A stretch of DNA of 64,000 nt from Mermis nigrescens (lineage: Eukaryota; Nematoda; Enoplea; Mermithida; Mermithidae): positions 62,001 through 126,000 of the forward strand of contig JAVLUZ010000754.1 in assembly GCA_036768485.1 (NCBI GenBank), written 5' to 3'. The notes beneath the pieces were generated by a model. The model was not told where the DNA came from, made no database searches, and saw nothing but the letters and a program-made list of their open reading frames with translations. A program made the translations under genes and the position numbers. Below are positions 32,916 to 44,600 of this stretch, piece after piece (the first letter of the stretch is position 1; each line of letters starts with the position of its first letter).

Positions 32916-33079
32916 AGAGCACAAATGGGCTTGGAGGGTTAGGGAGTTTACCCCGAGAATCCGGAAGAACCCTAGGATTGAATTTTTGACATACTCGTAG
33001 TTTAAGGGTTTTCGCAGTTTTTCACCTCCAGACCCTCCAGAATTAATTTGGCTGCTGCTTACTTATAGTCTTAGCCCTC

Positions 33080-33295
33080 TGAATAAAAAAATCGAAATTT
33101 TCTCAGAAAATGAAGCAAAATGAAGACGAAAAATGGATAAATTCGTAAATTTTATTTAGAAGTGCTTTATATTTACCTGAAACTGTGCATTAACATTTTA
33201 ACGCTATTTCAATATTTATACCACTTTTTTGAAGTTATTTTGGCCCAAAAGTTCATTAGCTGACCCCCAGGCATGTGTGCATCTATGCCTGATGA
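33080..33295 (-). repeat. Family B repeat, diverged
   Basis: TTTCTCAGAAAATGAAGC to CCCCAGGCATGTGTGCATCT, same word order as the copy at 32640. Confidence 0.55.
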
Positions 33296-35029
33296 TTTTG
33301 TTTAACGTGATTGGGGTTTCTTTGCCATTTTTTGGCTTTTTCTTAGTATAACTTATCGCGTACAAATTTCTGGGTACTGCAATTTAGCGAAAACATAAAG
33401 AACGAGTTGTTTAATTTATTCCATACAACTATTTTACTCAAACAGGCTACAACAAAAAATAATCTACACAAAAGTGGTATGGCAAAGTTAAACCTTGAAA
33501 TGGGCTTTAATCCGCCATTCCATGAACAAATTCAAAAATTCACTGTTGCAGGGAGAATCAAATGAATCACACTTTCATATCTTAATAATCAGACTACGTA
33601 TTGATGGCTTAATCTGACAAAATATAATTTATAATGTCCAAAAAGAATAATCATTGGCACTGCTGGAATTATCTCAATTAAGTCAGATATACATAGCGAG
33701 TGAATATGATTTCGATCCGTACTCATCAGCAATGCATGAAAAACAGAGGAAAAAATTAATTAGCAAGTAATTAAATTAAAAATTAAGAAGCTTGACCAAA
33801 AAGTCTAGAGGGAAAAGATCACATCTTAGCAAACATCCATTCAACAACATTGAATCACAGTTCCTTCTCAAATTCATTACTGAATTCATCATTAATATTT
33901 ACATCTTAAATACAGCCTCGGCTGCCAAAATTTCATCAATAATCCCGTTGCAGATGCAACAAAGGGGATAGAATGATCCGTCCGTACCCGAAGTTAGTTG
34001 TACCCCCTCTCTAACCAAAAAATATAATTTTTTCATCCCTCCCCATTTTTGGCACAAATTTGTATTTTAAAGCCATTTTTAGGTGTTTTTTCCGTCAAGT
34101 TTGGCAAAGACTTGAGGCCATTCACCCCTTCGTCTAAAATAGCTGGTTATTCACTCTTAGAATTTTAAGCTGTTGCATGTCGGCGAAATATATATTAGAA
34201 ATTTTTTATCTTATTTTTATTTGCCTCTTCACCTTTCTAGCAATTTCTGGAATAATTTCAGTGGGCACATGCCTCCTGTGCTCCCTGGCTACGCCTGGTG
34301 GCGATCAAAAGACCAGAGCAAGAAAGAGGCATTCCTCAAAAACCATATCGACAATTCCAAATTAACCTTAATTCATACTTTTTTCATAAAAATTCTTTTC
34401 CAGAAAAATTAAACGCTCAGGCCAAATACACATTCCGGAAACAGGCTAAAAATTGCCACAAAATAACGATACACATACAATGATTAAATCTTGCACGAGC
34501 CTGTAGCAGAATCGTACAAACTTCTAAAAAACGCACAGTAAAAAACAGGAAGGTATGGGATAAAAAATTAATTTAGCCTAGGTAATGCAGATAATTTTAT
34601 TGACAGGTTGCTTATATTTCTATTTAGAGACAGTGAAGCGCGATTCAAAGCTCTTGTCAGCGCTTATTAGAAAAATTCTTTATTTTGGTGAGCTTACCAG
34701 TTAACCAATAGGGAAAAACACTTTTTTCATTTGACGAGTGCGTGGTGGGAAACATTGCTAACTGATTTTTATAGAAACTTCATATGCAACCAAATATGAA
34801 ACTCATTTTCTGAAAGCAAAATATCTCTAGTTTTAATAAGTCTAAACAATAAAAACAGTCGTGTTATTTTTTCGAATTGTCTGTACACTTATGAGTTGAT
34901 AAAAACTTGCTAGAAAATGACAGTCTTTAGAAAAACGAGTCCAGGCACATAAAGAACGTAGAGAATTCATTCTCAGTTTGTTGCCCACTAGCCAATACAA
35001 AAAAATTGAAAACATCTCGGTCCGCTTTC

Positions 35030-35240
35030 TTTAAAGTATGGCTTAAGCCAGGCTTAAACCATTGATAAACATAAAATGTGTTCAATTTTGATGTCGTATG
35101 TTCCAACATTGCCCGTGGTTCAAGCCTGGCTTAAGACTGTGTTTATGGAAACCGGCTTAAGCAAGGCTTAAACCTGACCGCGTATATTTAATTATTGAAG
35201 TGTGGCTTAGGCCTGGCTTATGCCACAACTTATAGAAAGC
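35030..35240. repeat. Cluster of GGCTTAAGCC-type palindromes
   Basis: Recurrent TGGCTTAAGCCAGGCTTAAA, GCCTGGCTTAAG, CCGGCTTAAGCAAGGCTTAA and GGCTTAGGCCTGGCTTATGC, separated by a segment with CAATTTTGATGTCGTATG. A related inverted copy is at 50390-50510. Confidence 0.6.
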
Positions 35241-36484
35241 GGGCCCTGTTGATTGCGTACCACACGTAACCTGCAAACGTATAAACAGCCTACAATGCAT
35301 GAAAATCTTGATTTGCAAAGTTTCAACATAGTTGGCAAAGAAACCCTGAAATTGGTTAGTCTCTATCCGCAGAAGAAGTTTCACAGTACGCAAAAGATTT
35401 TTCATACATACCCCACAGATTTATCAAATGAATGAAAATGGATCTAAATTTGACTAATTTTTCATAATTGGCACATTTTTTAACTGTAATCCCCAGGCCG
35501 ATTATGCCTACGCATGTATTCGTAAGACATCAAAGAAATTCGGTCAATAAAAAGCGGTTGATATCTTCGAAATCACGATCGCAAGATTTTTATGACAAAA
35601 GAAGCTTCAGATGCCAAAAGAACAAAAAATGATGTCATTTACAATAGGATAAGAAAAATACAAAAAGACCTATTAAAAAAAATAACCTACACAAATTTTT
35701 GGCGCTGAATTTATGGATCCAAAGTATCGCGATTGAGGCAAAACTTATCAGATAAAGCATTAAAGCATACATGTATGAAGCATTATTTTCCAGGAAGAAG
35801 AAAATAATTCTTCAAATTATCGAGCGACAGTGGGCCTCAATAAGGATGAAAACATCGAAGCGACACAGTCACAAACACACATGGACGTGATGGGGTTCGT
35901 ACCCCATAAGTTGAAAGCCCCAGATTACTTAAGACCCCAGAATTCTATTTTTAGTAACAGTTTTGGCAATTTTACCCATCCTGACTCCTAAAATTTTCTT
36001 GCTGCCCACATGGTCACAAACCTTGCTTCTATGTTTGTAAAAAGAGTAGAATTTTAATGATTCATCCTGTTCTTCTGATGGATCGTGTACCAACATTCCC
36101 ACCGTCCCAACATTCCTACCGTCCCAACACTCCCACCGTGCCAACATTCCCAAACGCAGAGCCCGATATTCCCACCGCGAGTCCCAACATCCCCATCATC
36201 CCAATATTCCCACCGTCCAAACATCCCCACCGTGGGTCCCAACATTCCCACCGCGGGTCCCAACACTCCCACCGCTAGTCCCAACATTCTCACCGTCCCA
36301 ACATTCCAACCGTCCTAACATTCCTACCATTCCAACATTTGCACCGCAAACAGTCCCACCGCAAGTCCCAACACTCCCACCGTGCCAACATTCCCACCGC
36401 GGAGCTCAACATTACTGCCGCGAGTTCCAACATTCCCACCGTCCCAGCATCCCCATCATGAGTCCTAACCAGAAGTACGAGTAC

Positions 36485-36745
36485 ATATAGGGAGAAGGAG
36501 GAGGGTCCAAGGGTCTAGACCTCAGAGTGGACATAAAAATTTTCTTACGGAAAAGAGGCAATATAAAGCTAAAAACAGGCGAAAAACTAAATTTTTCACG
36601 CCTCAAATTGACCAAAAACTTTCGATCAACGCATATTTTATGCTATTCTAGATTTTTATTAGTTTTTAGCATCACTTTGGCCCCAGAACAGCTTGATTTT
36701 TGACCTTTATCTCAGACCGGCCATGCTGTGCACCTATGGTCCCAA
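36485..36745 (-). repeat. Family B repeat inside the left minisatellite arm
   Basis: GTCTAGACCTCAGAGTGG near the left and GACCGGCCATGCTGTGCACC at the right end. Confidence 0.6.
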
Positions 36746-37185
36746 CGTGTCAATCGTCCCAACCCTCCCACTGCGAGTCTCAACATTCCCACCGCAAATC
36801 CCAACTTTGCTATCGTTCCAGCATTGCCACAATCCTAACAATCCCATCGTCCCACCGCTAGTCCCAACATTTCCACCGTACCAGCATTCTCACACAACGG
36901 GTGTTGGTTGATAAGTGGAAGATTATACACCTTGAAATGCATACTCTCTGGAATTTAGCACAGATCCCAAGATTGTATTTGTGGCATTTTTTGCGATTTT
37001 GGTCCCATCAGATCCCTCTCAGAATGCATTTGCTGCCTACATTACGTTTGTATGTAAATCACGAGTCAAAGCCCTGTTTGTCTACATGATGTTAATCATA
37101 TCAAATACGTTTGTACTAAATACATGCCTCAAGTACATGCAAGACAAGCGTTTTTGTAACAAAATTTTCATGCGCGTACATACAT

Positions 37186-37962
37186 GTACTAGCAAAGAAA
37201 AATACTCCGATGGAACAAAAAAGATGAATATACTTGGAATTGTGGATTATTAAAGATGTAAAAGGAGGGGACTAGGAAAATTCTACTTAAAGTCGCAAAA
37301 TCTGCTAAAAATCATACTTTCTCTAAGCAACGCTAAAAATCGAAGTATATTCTGCGGCCTCTAAAAAAGTGTCTTTTTTAAATAATGTTCAAAGTTTCAG
37401 ATAAGAGTGTATAAACGGAATCTATAATGTTTATTTTTCAATATTACTGGCAAGTAGCTAGCAACGCTGACTAGCTTCGTATCCTGATCGATTGAAAACT
37501 AAGTGGTATTGTATTTAAAGTTGTTTTATTTTGTTTTGAGCATTAAAGCAAGCAAAGCAGGGGCCGATTGATTAGTGCACACAATCGTTTAGGGAGTGCT
37601 AGTGTACCTACATTTAGTCTGTTTCAAGTCATCAAGTCAACTTACGCGTTTCCTACTGTTTTAAACCATTCATTCAATTGGCTTAGAAAGACTGTCAGTT
37701 TACTCAACATCATTTCCCATAGCTACTGCGTAGCTGATGTGCTGCTTTTTCAATCATTTTATGGTTAAATATTTATTTTAATCTGTTGGTCGCAGAATAT
37801 ACTTCGATTTTTAGCGTTGCTTAGAGAAAGTATGATTTTTAGCAGATTTTGCGACTTTAAGTAGATTTTTCCTAGTCCCCTCCTTTTACATCCTTAATAA
37901 TCCACAATTCCAAGTATATTCATCTTTTTTGTTCCATCGGAGCATTTTTCTTTGCTAGTACA
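37186..37962. repeat. Long hairpin with arms of about 170 bp
   Basis: The left arm starts TACTAGCAAAGAAAAATACT and runs through AAAAATCGAAGTATATTCTG at about 37339. The right arm is its complement from about 37795 to 37962. The loop of about 430 bp is non-coding. A related hairpin is at 55427-56113. Confidence 0.8.
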
Positions 37963-39034
37963 CTACTTTTAATTAGCGTGATTTCAGTACATCAAAAAAT
38001 AAATATCACATGTCAACCACTTTACACCACTGTTGTGTGCAAACAAACTGGCGTATCACATTTGGTTTCTGGTTCATTTTTAGACTTGAGATTATATCCA
38101 GACTCATAACCCAGAACTTGACAGAAAAAACAAGACAGAAACACGTTTAACTCCCCCATTTTTTTGACTTTACACCTCCCGAAAAAGCTAAATACTGATG
38201 TAAACAAACGCAATTCGCTGTGACGCGTACCCCTTAGAAAGTACTTTATTTTTATCCTATTCGACCTCGCCCGACTTCTGAACAGAGAAAGTGGCAAACA
38301 AAAAATGTACAAACACGTATTTTCTACTGTCCACCACATAATAAACTTTAAAAATCTGAACCTAACGCCCCATTGAATGTAAATAAATTCGGTTCGGGCC
38401 AGTTTGTTGCCCATTGATTGTAGTACGTTTGTATGTGTCAAACTTATGTTCCGCGAAATATTTGATATGATTAACCAATGAAAATACGAAAAACCCCGTT
38501 TTTATTCGCCCACTTTACACCTCAGATTTCGAACTTTACACCCCATAAACAACTCAATATTACGTTTTTTTGAACGCGGCTTGCTTCGACGTGTAGCCAT
38601 TAGAAGTTACTTTATTTCTATTTCATTCAATTTATCCAAACTCATAACCGAAAAAGTTTGCAGAGAAATCTTGGACAAAATCTGTTTTTTTACTCATCCA
38701 CAAGAGTGTAAAGTTTAAAACCCTGGTATTAACTGCGTATTGATTGTAGAAAAGTTTGCTCGTAAGCACAAGATAGTCCTTGATCCGTAGTACATATCTG
38801 TCAGAAAAAATTTCCTAAAACTCATAACTGGAGTTGTTGGCAGACATAAACAAGTCGAAAACTTGGCCAAAATGTGTCTTTTCACCCCCAGATTTTCGCA
38901 CTCGTCACACTCCCATTCGAGAACTGAGGCGAAATTTAAAAAACAAAAAAGTGCTATCTGCAGAACCTAAATAGATGAATAAGTCAAATGAAGTGCATGG
39001 TTTTGCAGAAAGAATTGAAAAAATGAAAAAGTCA

Positions 39035-39115
39035 GCATTCAGAACATTCGAACCATCATTCTTTTCTTAAGACAGCATCCGAGAACGGAGTTCTAACCAC
39101 TGCGCCAACTCGACC
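39035..39115 (-). repeat. tRNA-derived SINE head
   Basis: The minus strand has a pol III A box TGGCGCAGTGG (39097-39107) and a B box GGTTCGAATG (39045-39054) about 40 bp apart, starting GGTCGAGT. The T and acceptor stems do not pair, so it is a degenerate SINE promoter rather than a tRNA gene. It sits in the tandem-repeat body of element E. Confidence 0.55.
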
Positions 39116-40304
39116 TTTCGGCAGATTTCACCTTGATTTGACTATTTTAGGAAATATTCATCATTCTACTGAAGTTTAAGAATAGTGCATTTATGATGAT
39201 AAAAAAATAATTATTTATTAAAGACGAGTCAAAAACCTCTGAAATAAGAAGAATATGATCAAAAATATGCAATACGGAGTTGTCTATCGGCATTTCAAAA
39301 TTGATGTAGATATAATTCAAAGTTCACCTCTTCATACCTCAACAAACATTAGCTGTAGAAAAGTTTAAAGGTCAGATTCGTTATTCTGACCTCACGGAGA
39401 ACATTTTTAAAAAATTCATCATCTACGACGCTCTGGGCGCAAAAATGCTTCTCGGTGTAAACTTTACACTTGTGCTAATAATGCAATATTGGGTGTATAG
39501 AAACAAAATAAGCTGGGATCTATAACGCTAAGGTCAGGGCACCTTTTAAGCATAATTAGCATGTTCCGCCTACTTAGCGGAGTAGTTGAAGAAATATCCT
39601 TTTTCGTCTCGAACCCTTAACACTAAAACGATCACAGATAAAGAAATATTGCATTATAAGAAAAACAAAAAAATTCGGTTTTGAGATTTTGCAACCCTCT
39701 ACATTATAAAACTGATTGGACTGGACAGAAACCAAAATTGAGTTAGATAAGCTGAGGGACACGCAAAGAGTAAAAAACACGTATACTTTACACTTTTGTG
39801 CAACAACCATCGAGTGTAAAGAAATTTTAAGGTCAGCTTCGTAATCGACAGCTCGGGGGCAACATTTTGAAAAAATTGGCCCTCCGCAAATTATTTGATT
39901 TTTCGGTTTACACTTTCCACGCTCATTGCTAAATCGGTATTGAGTGTAAACAAAAAAAAGACCGACATCGAATTTTTCAATTATCCATCGATTAAAAAAA
40001 ACCGCACCTCCCAGATGTGTGCCGTTATAGCTGTGAGGGGGAGAGACAAAGTTCGCACTCGCTGTGATAAACATATGAGAAAAAAGGAGGCCAAGTATAT
40101 TATAGGTAGCGCTATCGCGCAACCTATGATGTATGCAATTTTACAGCAAATTTGTGCAAGCGATTCTAGTGGCACGGTTTTTCCTGTCAGTGGAAATGTT
40201 GGTACTTGCAGTAGGAATTTTGGGACGGTGAGATTCTTGGGACTTACGGTGGGAATGTCGAGACTCGCGGTGGAAATCTTGGAACGATGAGCATTTTCGG
40301 ACCA

Positions 40305-40575
40305 TAGACGTAAGCATGGCTGGTATAGGGGAGGGATCAAAAATTGAGCTTTTATGAGGCCAAAATGACACTAAAAACTGGCAAAAATTCTGAAATAGCT
40401 CAAAAACTGCCTTGATCCACAGTTTTTGGTCAATTTGTAATATTTTAAGAAAATTTTGGATTTTCGCCCGTGTTTAGCCTTTATTACGCCTCTTTTCCAT
40501 AAGGAAATTTTTTTATTTCCATTCTGGGGTCTAGTCCCACAAAACCTCTCCCTCTATCTATGTGCATGTTAGTTA
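40305..40575 (+). repeat. Family B repeat inside the right minisatellite arm
   Basis: From AGCATGGCTGGTATAGGGG to CATTCTGGGGTCTAGTCCC, inverted relative to the copy at 36485-36745. Confidence 0.6.
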
Positions 40576-41104
40576 GGTAGACTCATGGCGGGAATGCTAC
40601 GACGTTAGCAATGTTGGGACTCGCGGTGGAAATGTTGGGACCCGTGGTGGGAATGTTGAGATGGTTGGAATGTTGGGGCGGTGAGAATGTAAGGGATTCG
40701 CGGTGGGAATGTTGGGGGTACACCTTCTGATGATTCAAGCTTATGTGCACGTCTATTTGTGATTTAAAGGATAAGTCCTATTTACAATAGTTTTTCTATG
40801 AGAACCCACAAATCCCATTTACTGGTTGATTAGGCCGGTTGAACATCTCTTTTTATTTATTATTATTATATTTATTATTTTACGTTATTCATAATAATTT
40901 ACAATTAATATTTAAAATGCAGATTGTAAATACCCGCTGCATATCGCGAATTAAAGCTCCAACGGTGATTAAGTAACATTTGAAACAAAGAGTGTAAAAA
41001 CAATAAAAGTCTACGTAATGCACGATAACTAGGTATTTTTAGAATTCGATAATTGAAGAATGTAAAACTATAATAAGCTTTTCTTCAATTCGCGAATGAC
41101 TCGG

Positions 41105-41378
41105 GATCGGGACATGCACAGCATGGCCGATCTGGGGGTCAGCTGGTCCGCGGGGTCAAGAATTGAGCTTTTTTTGGGACGAAGACGATCTCAAAAACTT
41201 TCTAAAAATGCTAGAATAGCGATAAAACTACGTTATTGCATAGTTTCTAGCCAATTTCAAGTACTTTTAAGAAAAATTTTCAATTTGTATCCATTTTTGA
41301 TATCTATTTTGCCTCATTACCGCATTTTTCTATTTTTGGGGGTCTAGATCCTCAAACCCCCGATGTGCGTGTCTGGAC
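41105..41378 (+). repeat. Family B repeat with inverted ends
   Basis: GGGACATGCACAGCATGGCC at the left and GATGTGCGTGTCTGG at the right form imperfect inverted ends. It lies just downstream of the last phosphatase exon. Confidence 0.65.
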
Positions 41379-41551
41379 GTCGCTCTCAATTTATCAAAAT
41401 CAACGGTCATTGACAGTCCTTCATAACAAAAATGCAACAACACTTAAGCTTAAAGATGAATTTAAAGATAAATTAAAGATAAATTTACAATCACAGCCTA
41501 ATTAAGGTTTGTATGCAGTCGCTATCAACCGATTCTCCTATTCTGAACCAC

Positions 41552-41686
41552 TCATTGATTTTGAGGTTCACCGAAGAGTTGTCTGTAGGCTTCGTCCTTC
41601 AGTGCCAATGTTTTACCGTCTCGTCTATATTCGTCGTATAAGTTCACATAATGGAGTATAAAGTCGTACAAATACTTGAATTCTTC
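41552..41686 (-). CDS. Phosphatase gene, last exon
   Basis: Acceptor TATTATTGCAG, stop TGA at 41552. Encodes EEFKYLYDFILHYVNLYDEY and a short tail ending GEPQNQ, equivalent to the last helix of domain 2. Confidence 0.9.
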   Translation of the reverse strand, partial: EEFKYLYDFILHYVNLYDEYRRDGKTLALKDEAYRQLFGEPQNQ

Positions 41687-44600
41687 CTGCAATAATAGAA
41701 TCAGAATTCCGGTCGTATCTGTAGATCGAGAGTCTTTAACCTCATAGATCACTCATTTAATTTTCGATAATCTGCCTCTTAAAATTTTTCAGATGAATTT
41801 TTTCCCAAATTTCCAAACATTCTCTCCCTCAGAAATTCTTTTCGGTTCAACTCTAAATGATCTAGATCTGTGTACATTATTGATTCAATCAGATACCTAC
41901 TACTTAGTATCCATATTTGTAGGTTTAATAGACTTTCACAAACTTTCATCCATTTATACTTTTAAATATACTATCGAATAACATACGAGTAAGAAAGCTT
42001 ATCGACAGATAGAACATTTTCATATTTGAGAAATCTGGTTAAAGAAAGGAACAATGTGGCTTTCTGTATTATTTACTGGTTTAACCGAAAAGATATTCTT
42101 AGCTAACTCACCTTGCTGTCGATGAGCTGTGGCCGATTCAAACGGACTGATTTACAAGCTCGAAAAATATCCACTTCATTATCCATTTCCATTTGATCTA
42201 TGACAATCTGTGCGGCTATAAAAATTCCGCATCGCGAAATTCCATTGCTGAAGTCGATAGAAAAATGTTAGCCAATCTCTATAAATTACTAATAGATTTT
42301 TCGCTGGTTCAAATCAAATCAAGACTTTCCTATCTTTATCAATTTACAAAATCAACAATCCCTTCCTCTTAACAAACAGACATAAAATAAATTTTTTCCA
42401 AACATTCGCTAATAAAACAAACGACAAAAGTGTAGAGCAAACATAGTTTTTTTATAATTTTTCCCCATTCAAACATGTGAAAAGAAGTCAGAATCAGACA
42501 CGCGCGATAGGGGGTTTAAACCATAGAAACACAGCATGACCGGTCCGGAAGGAGTTCAACCGGTCTTGGGGTCAACCTAACAGCTTTTTCGAGCCAAAAT
42601 AATCTCAACAATGATTACAAATGGTAAAATAGCGTGAAAACTGTATTAATCTACAGTTCCTGGTCAATTTAAACCACGTTTGCAGCAAAATTTGAAATTT
42701 TTAATCCATTTTCGCCTTATTTTCCCCAGAATACCTCCCATTTTCCATTCTGGTAAGTCTATGAGGACCCCTGCAAATCCCCTTCTTACGTGCGTGTCTA
42801 TTCTGGACTCCATAAGGACAAAGGCTAAATTTTTTTTGGGAAAACAATGTGAAATCAAGGCAAAAACGGACAAAATTCCTAACTTCTTTTTTTGAAAAAA
42901 AGATTTAAATCGATCAAAATTGTCAGTTATTTTTTAAAGATGATACGGCAAAATTAAAGTCAAAATTAGTAAAAAAATTAAAGCTTTTTCGTAGAAGTGC
43001 TTGAAGTAGACCAGAAATTGTCAATTTTTGTGTTTTTCCGCTATCTTATTGTTACTAATTTTTAAGACAATTCAAGTTCAAAAAATTCTCCGCTCGATTA
43101 CCCATACTGATTGACCCTTCTAGAACGAATCAGTGGTCATGATATGCACGTATGCTCTTCTCTGAGCAGTAATGATATTCTATTACTGAGGGAAGAGTTT
43201 TAAAAAAATCAAAATTGGGTAAAAAGCCCGAATTTTCGTTGGAGAAATGATAGTTTAGTGATCCGTGACTTGACGCTTACTGCGACATAACGACCACTGG
43301 TTTTAATTCCGTTTTATCCGTTGCTGTTTGCCTGGTCAATTCACGAACAATCTTAATCAGATCAATAAGGCTAGCAGTGGACATTGGCACTTTGCTGGCA
43401 AGAGGCCAAGTTTTCACTTGTATCAAGTGACACGAATGCGAATCGGTTTCTTGAGGATTATGTTTTAACGAACTCAGTCCCAGCAAATCTTGGAATATGA
43501 GCGTCTAAAAGTAAACAAAAATAAATGATTAGCAAAGCCATGCTTTATGCAGCTTGCTAAATAATTACAATAAGCTGCGATAATTTTCGCTGTATTTTTT
43601 CATTTTTACGCGTGACATTCTTTTTTCGATTCTTTCAATGCACTGAGTTTTCAAAAAAAGGACATCTGATTGCTAACTTTGAATATTTATTGCTTAATTT
43701 TCGCTCCTGCAAGCAATTTTTAAAATAAAGTAGAATTGTTTTTTATTGTGAAAAACAATAAGGTCATTTGTAAACACGTCAAAGGTCAAAAATGTTTTGC
43801 CGACAAGTAATTATTCCTATTGCATTAGATTTCAACCTGAAGAAATAAATAAGTGCATTTATGTATTAGGAATAAAGTCGTTTTTCGATCTACTTTCAAA
43901 AATTATGTCATGTTAAAGAAATATCGTACAACGGTTGCTTAATTTTTGAAGATTGAACTTTTATCTCTGCGGATGTAAAAAAATTACAATTATATTAGTG
44001 ACACTTGTACCCGAGCGATATTTGCTAACCTTTCCTGAACTTTTGAAAGGTCTCTTTAACAATTCTCAATAACGTCTGGGTAAAACACTTTTGCAGATCA
44101 TTTTGAACGATTTAATCACCGATCGAGAACTTCTGTTTTCATAATCCGGGAGGAAAGTTACTTCCGACAATTACACAGCAGATGTAGGTCAAAGCTTAGT
44201 TCAGAAAAATAAATCAGTTGAGCCACAGAACGCTTCCATCGATGACAAGATTAAAGTACCACTCAGACTGGTATCAGTACATACGTTTACCTTTTTCATC
44301 ATTTTGACCGTATGCAACGTCATATAAGGAAAATTCCGATAATATACAACGTCCACAACAAATGGACCATAAATTTGTCGACCCTTATTGTGAACGTATT
44401 GCGGATATGTCTGCAAATATATATTGATTACAACCGGACATGAGCATGAGTTGAAAGGGTTTGGTGTCTTTAGACACCTCTGAATTACAAAAGACAAAAT
44501 TTAGAGAACATAAAAAACTTAAGATAAATAAAATCTAAATTTTCTTGCAAAAAGGCTTGAAATCGACCAAAAAATTTTTTTACGCATTTTATTGTTCATG

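Larger units (their letters stand above)
31459..36064. other. Intergenic, mostly repeats
   Basis: Family-B copies (32640-32915, 33080-33295 and a piece at 32930-33060), a family-D piece (33960-34170), a cluster of GGCTTAAGCC-type palindromes (35030-35240) and a partial family-C piece (35890-36015). No gene that I can support. Confidence 0.45.
37186..40110 (-). mobile_element. Element E copy 1 (tandem repeats plus terminal hairpin)
   Basis: Minus orientation. One end is a short palindrome, TAGGTAGCGCTATCGCGC near 40103. The body (37990-40080) has repeated TTTACACxCC/GTGTAAAG words and no convincing ORF. The other end is a 777-bp hairpin (37186-37962). A second copy at 53515-56113 shares all three parts. 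Confidence 0.65.
36065..40722. mobile_element. Large foldback with 17-bp minisatellite arms (hexamer AATGTT)
   Basis: The left arm is C-rich minisatellite (36065-36475 and 36740-36900, unit complement of GGTGGGAATGTTGGGAC) interrupted by a family-B copy (36485-36745). The right arm is the mirror image: G-rich minisatellite (40195-40292 and 40590-40722) around an inverted family-B copy (40305-40575). Variants carry TCGCGGT in place of GACGGT. Between the arms lies the element at 37186-40110. The outer limits are approximate. Confidence 0.7.

Noticed and set aside
34173..34483. Overlapping plus-strand frames at 34.17-34.48 kb after a TTTCAG acceptor-like site
   Set aside because: Three frames are open together, none has a recognisable domain, and no donor or neighbouring exon was found.
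36057..36318. His/Pro-rich plus-strand frames and Gly/Trp-rich minus-strand frames at 36.05-36.32 kb
   Set aside because: Same cause: minisatellite without stops, no start context, no splice signals.
38022..38441. A 139-residue minus-strand frame similar to a plus-strand frame at 54429-54710 (both with SFFGRCKVK)
   Set aside because: The similarity follows from the two copies of element E. The neighbouring repeat units are full of stops and no known domain is visible.
39035..39115. True tRNA gene
   Set aside because: A and B boxes are present, but the T stem and acceptor stem do not pair.
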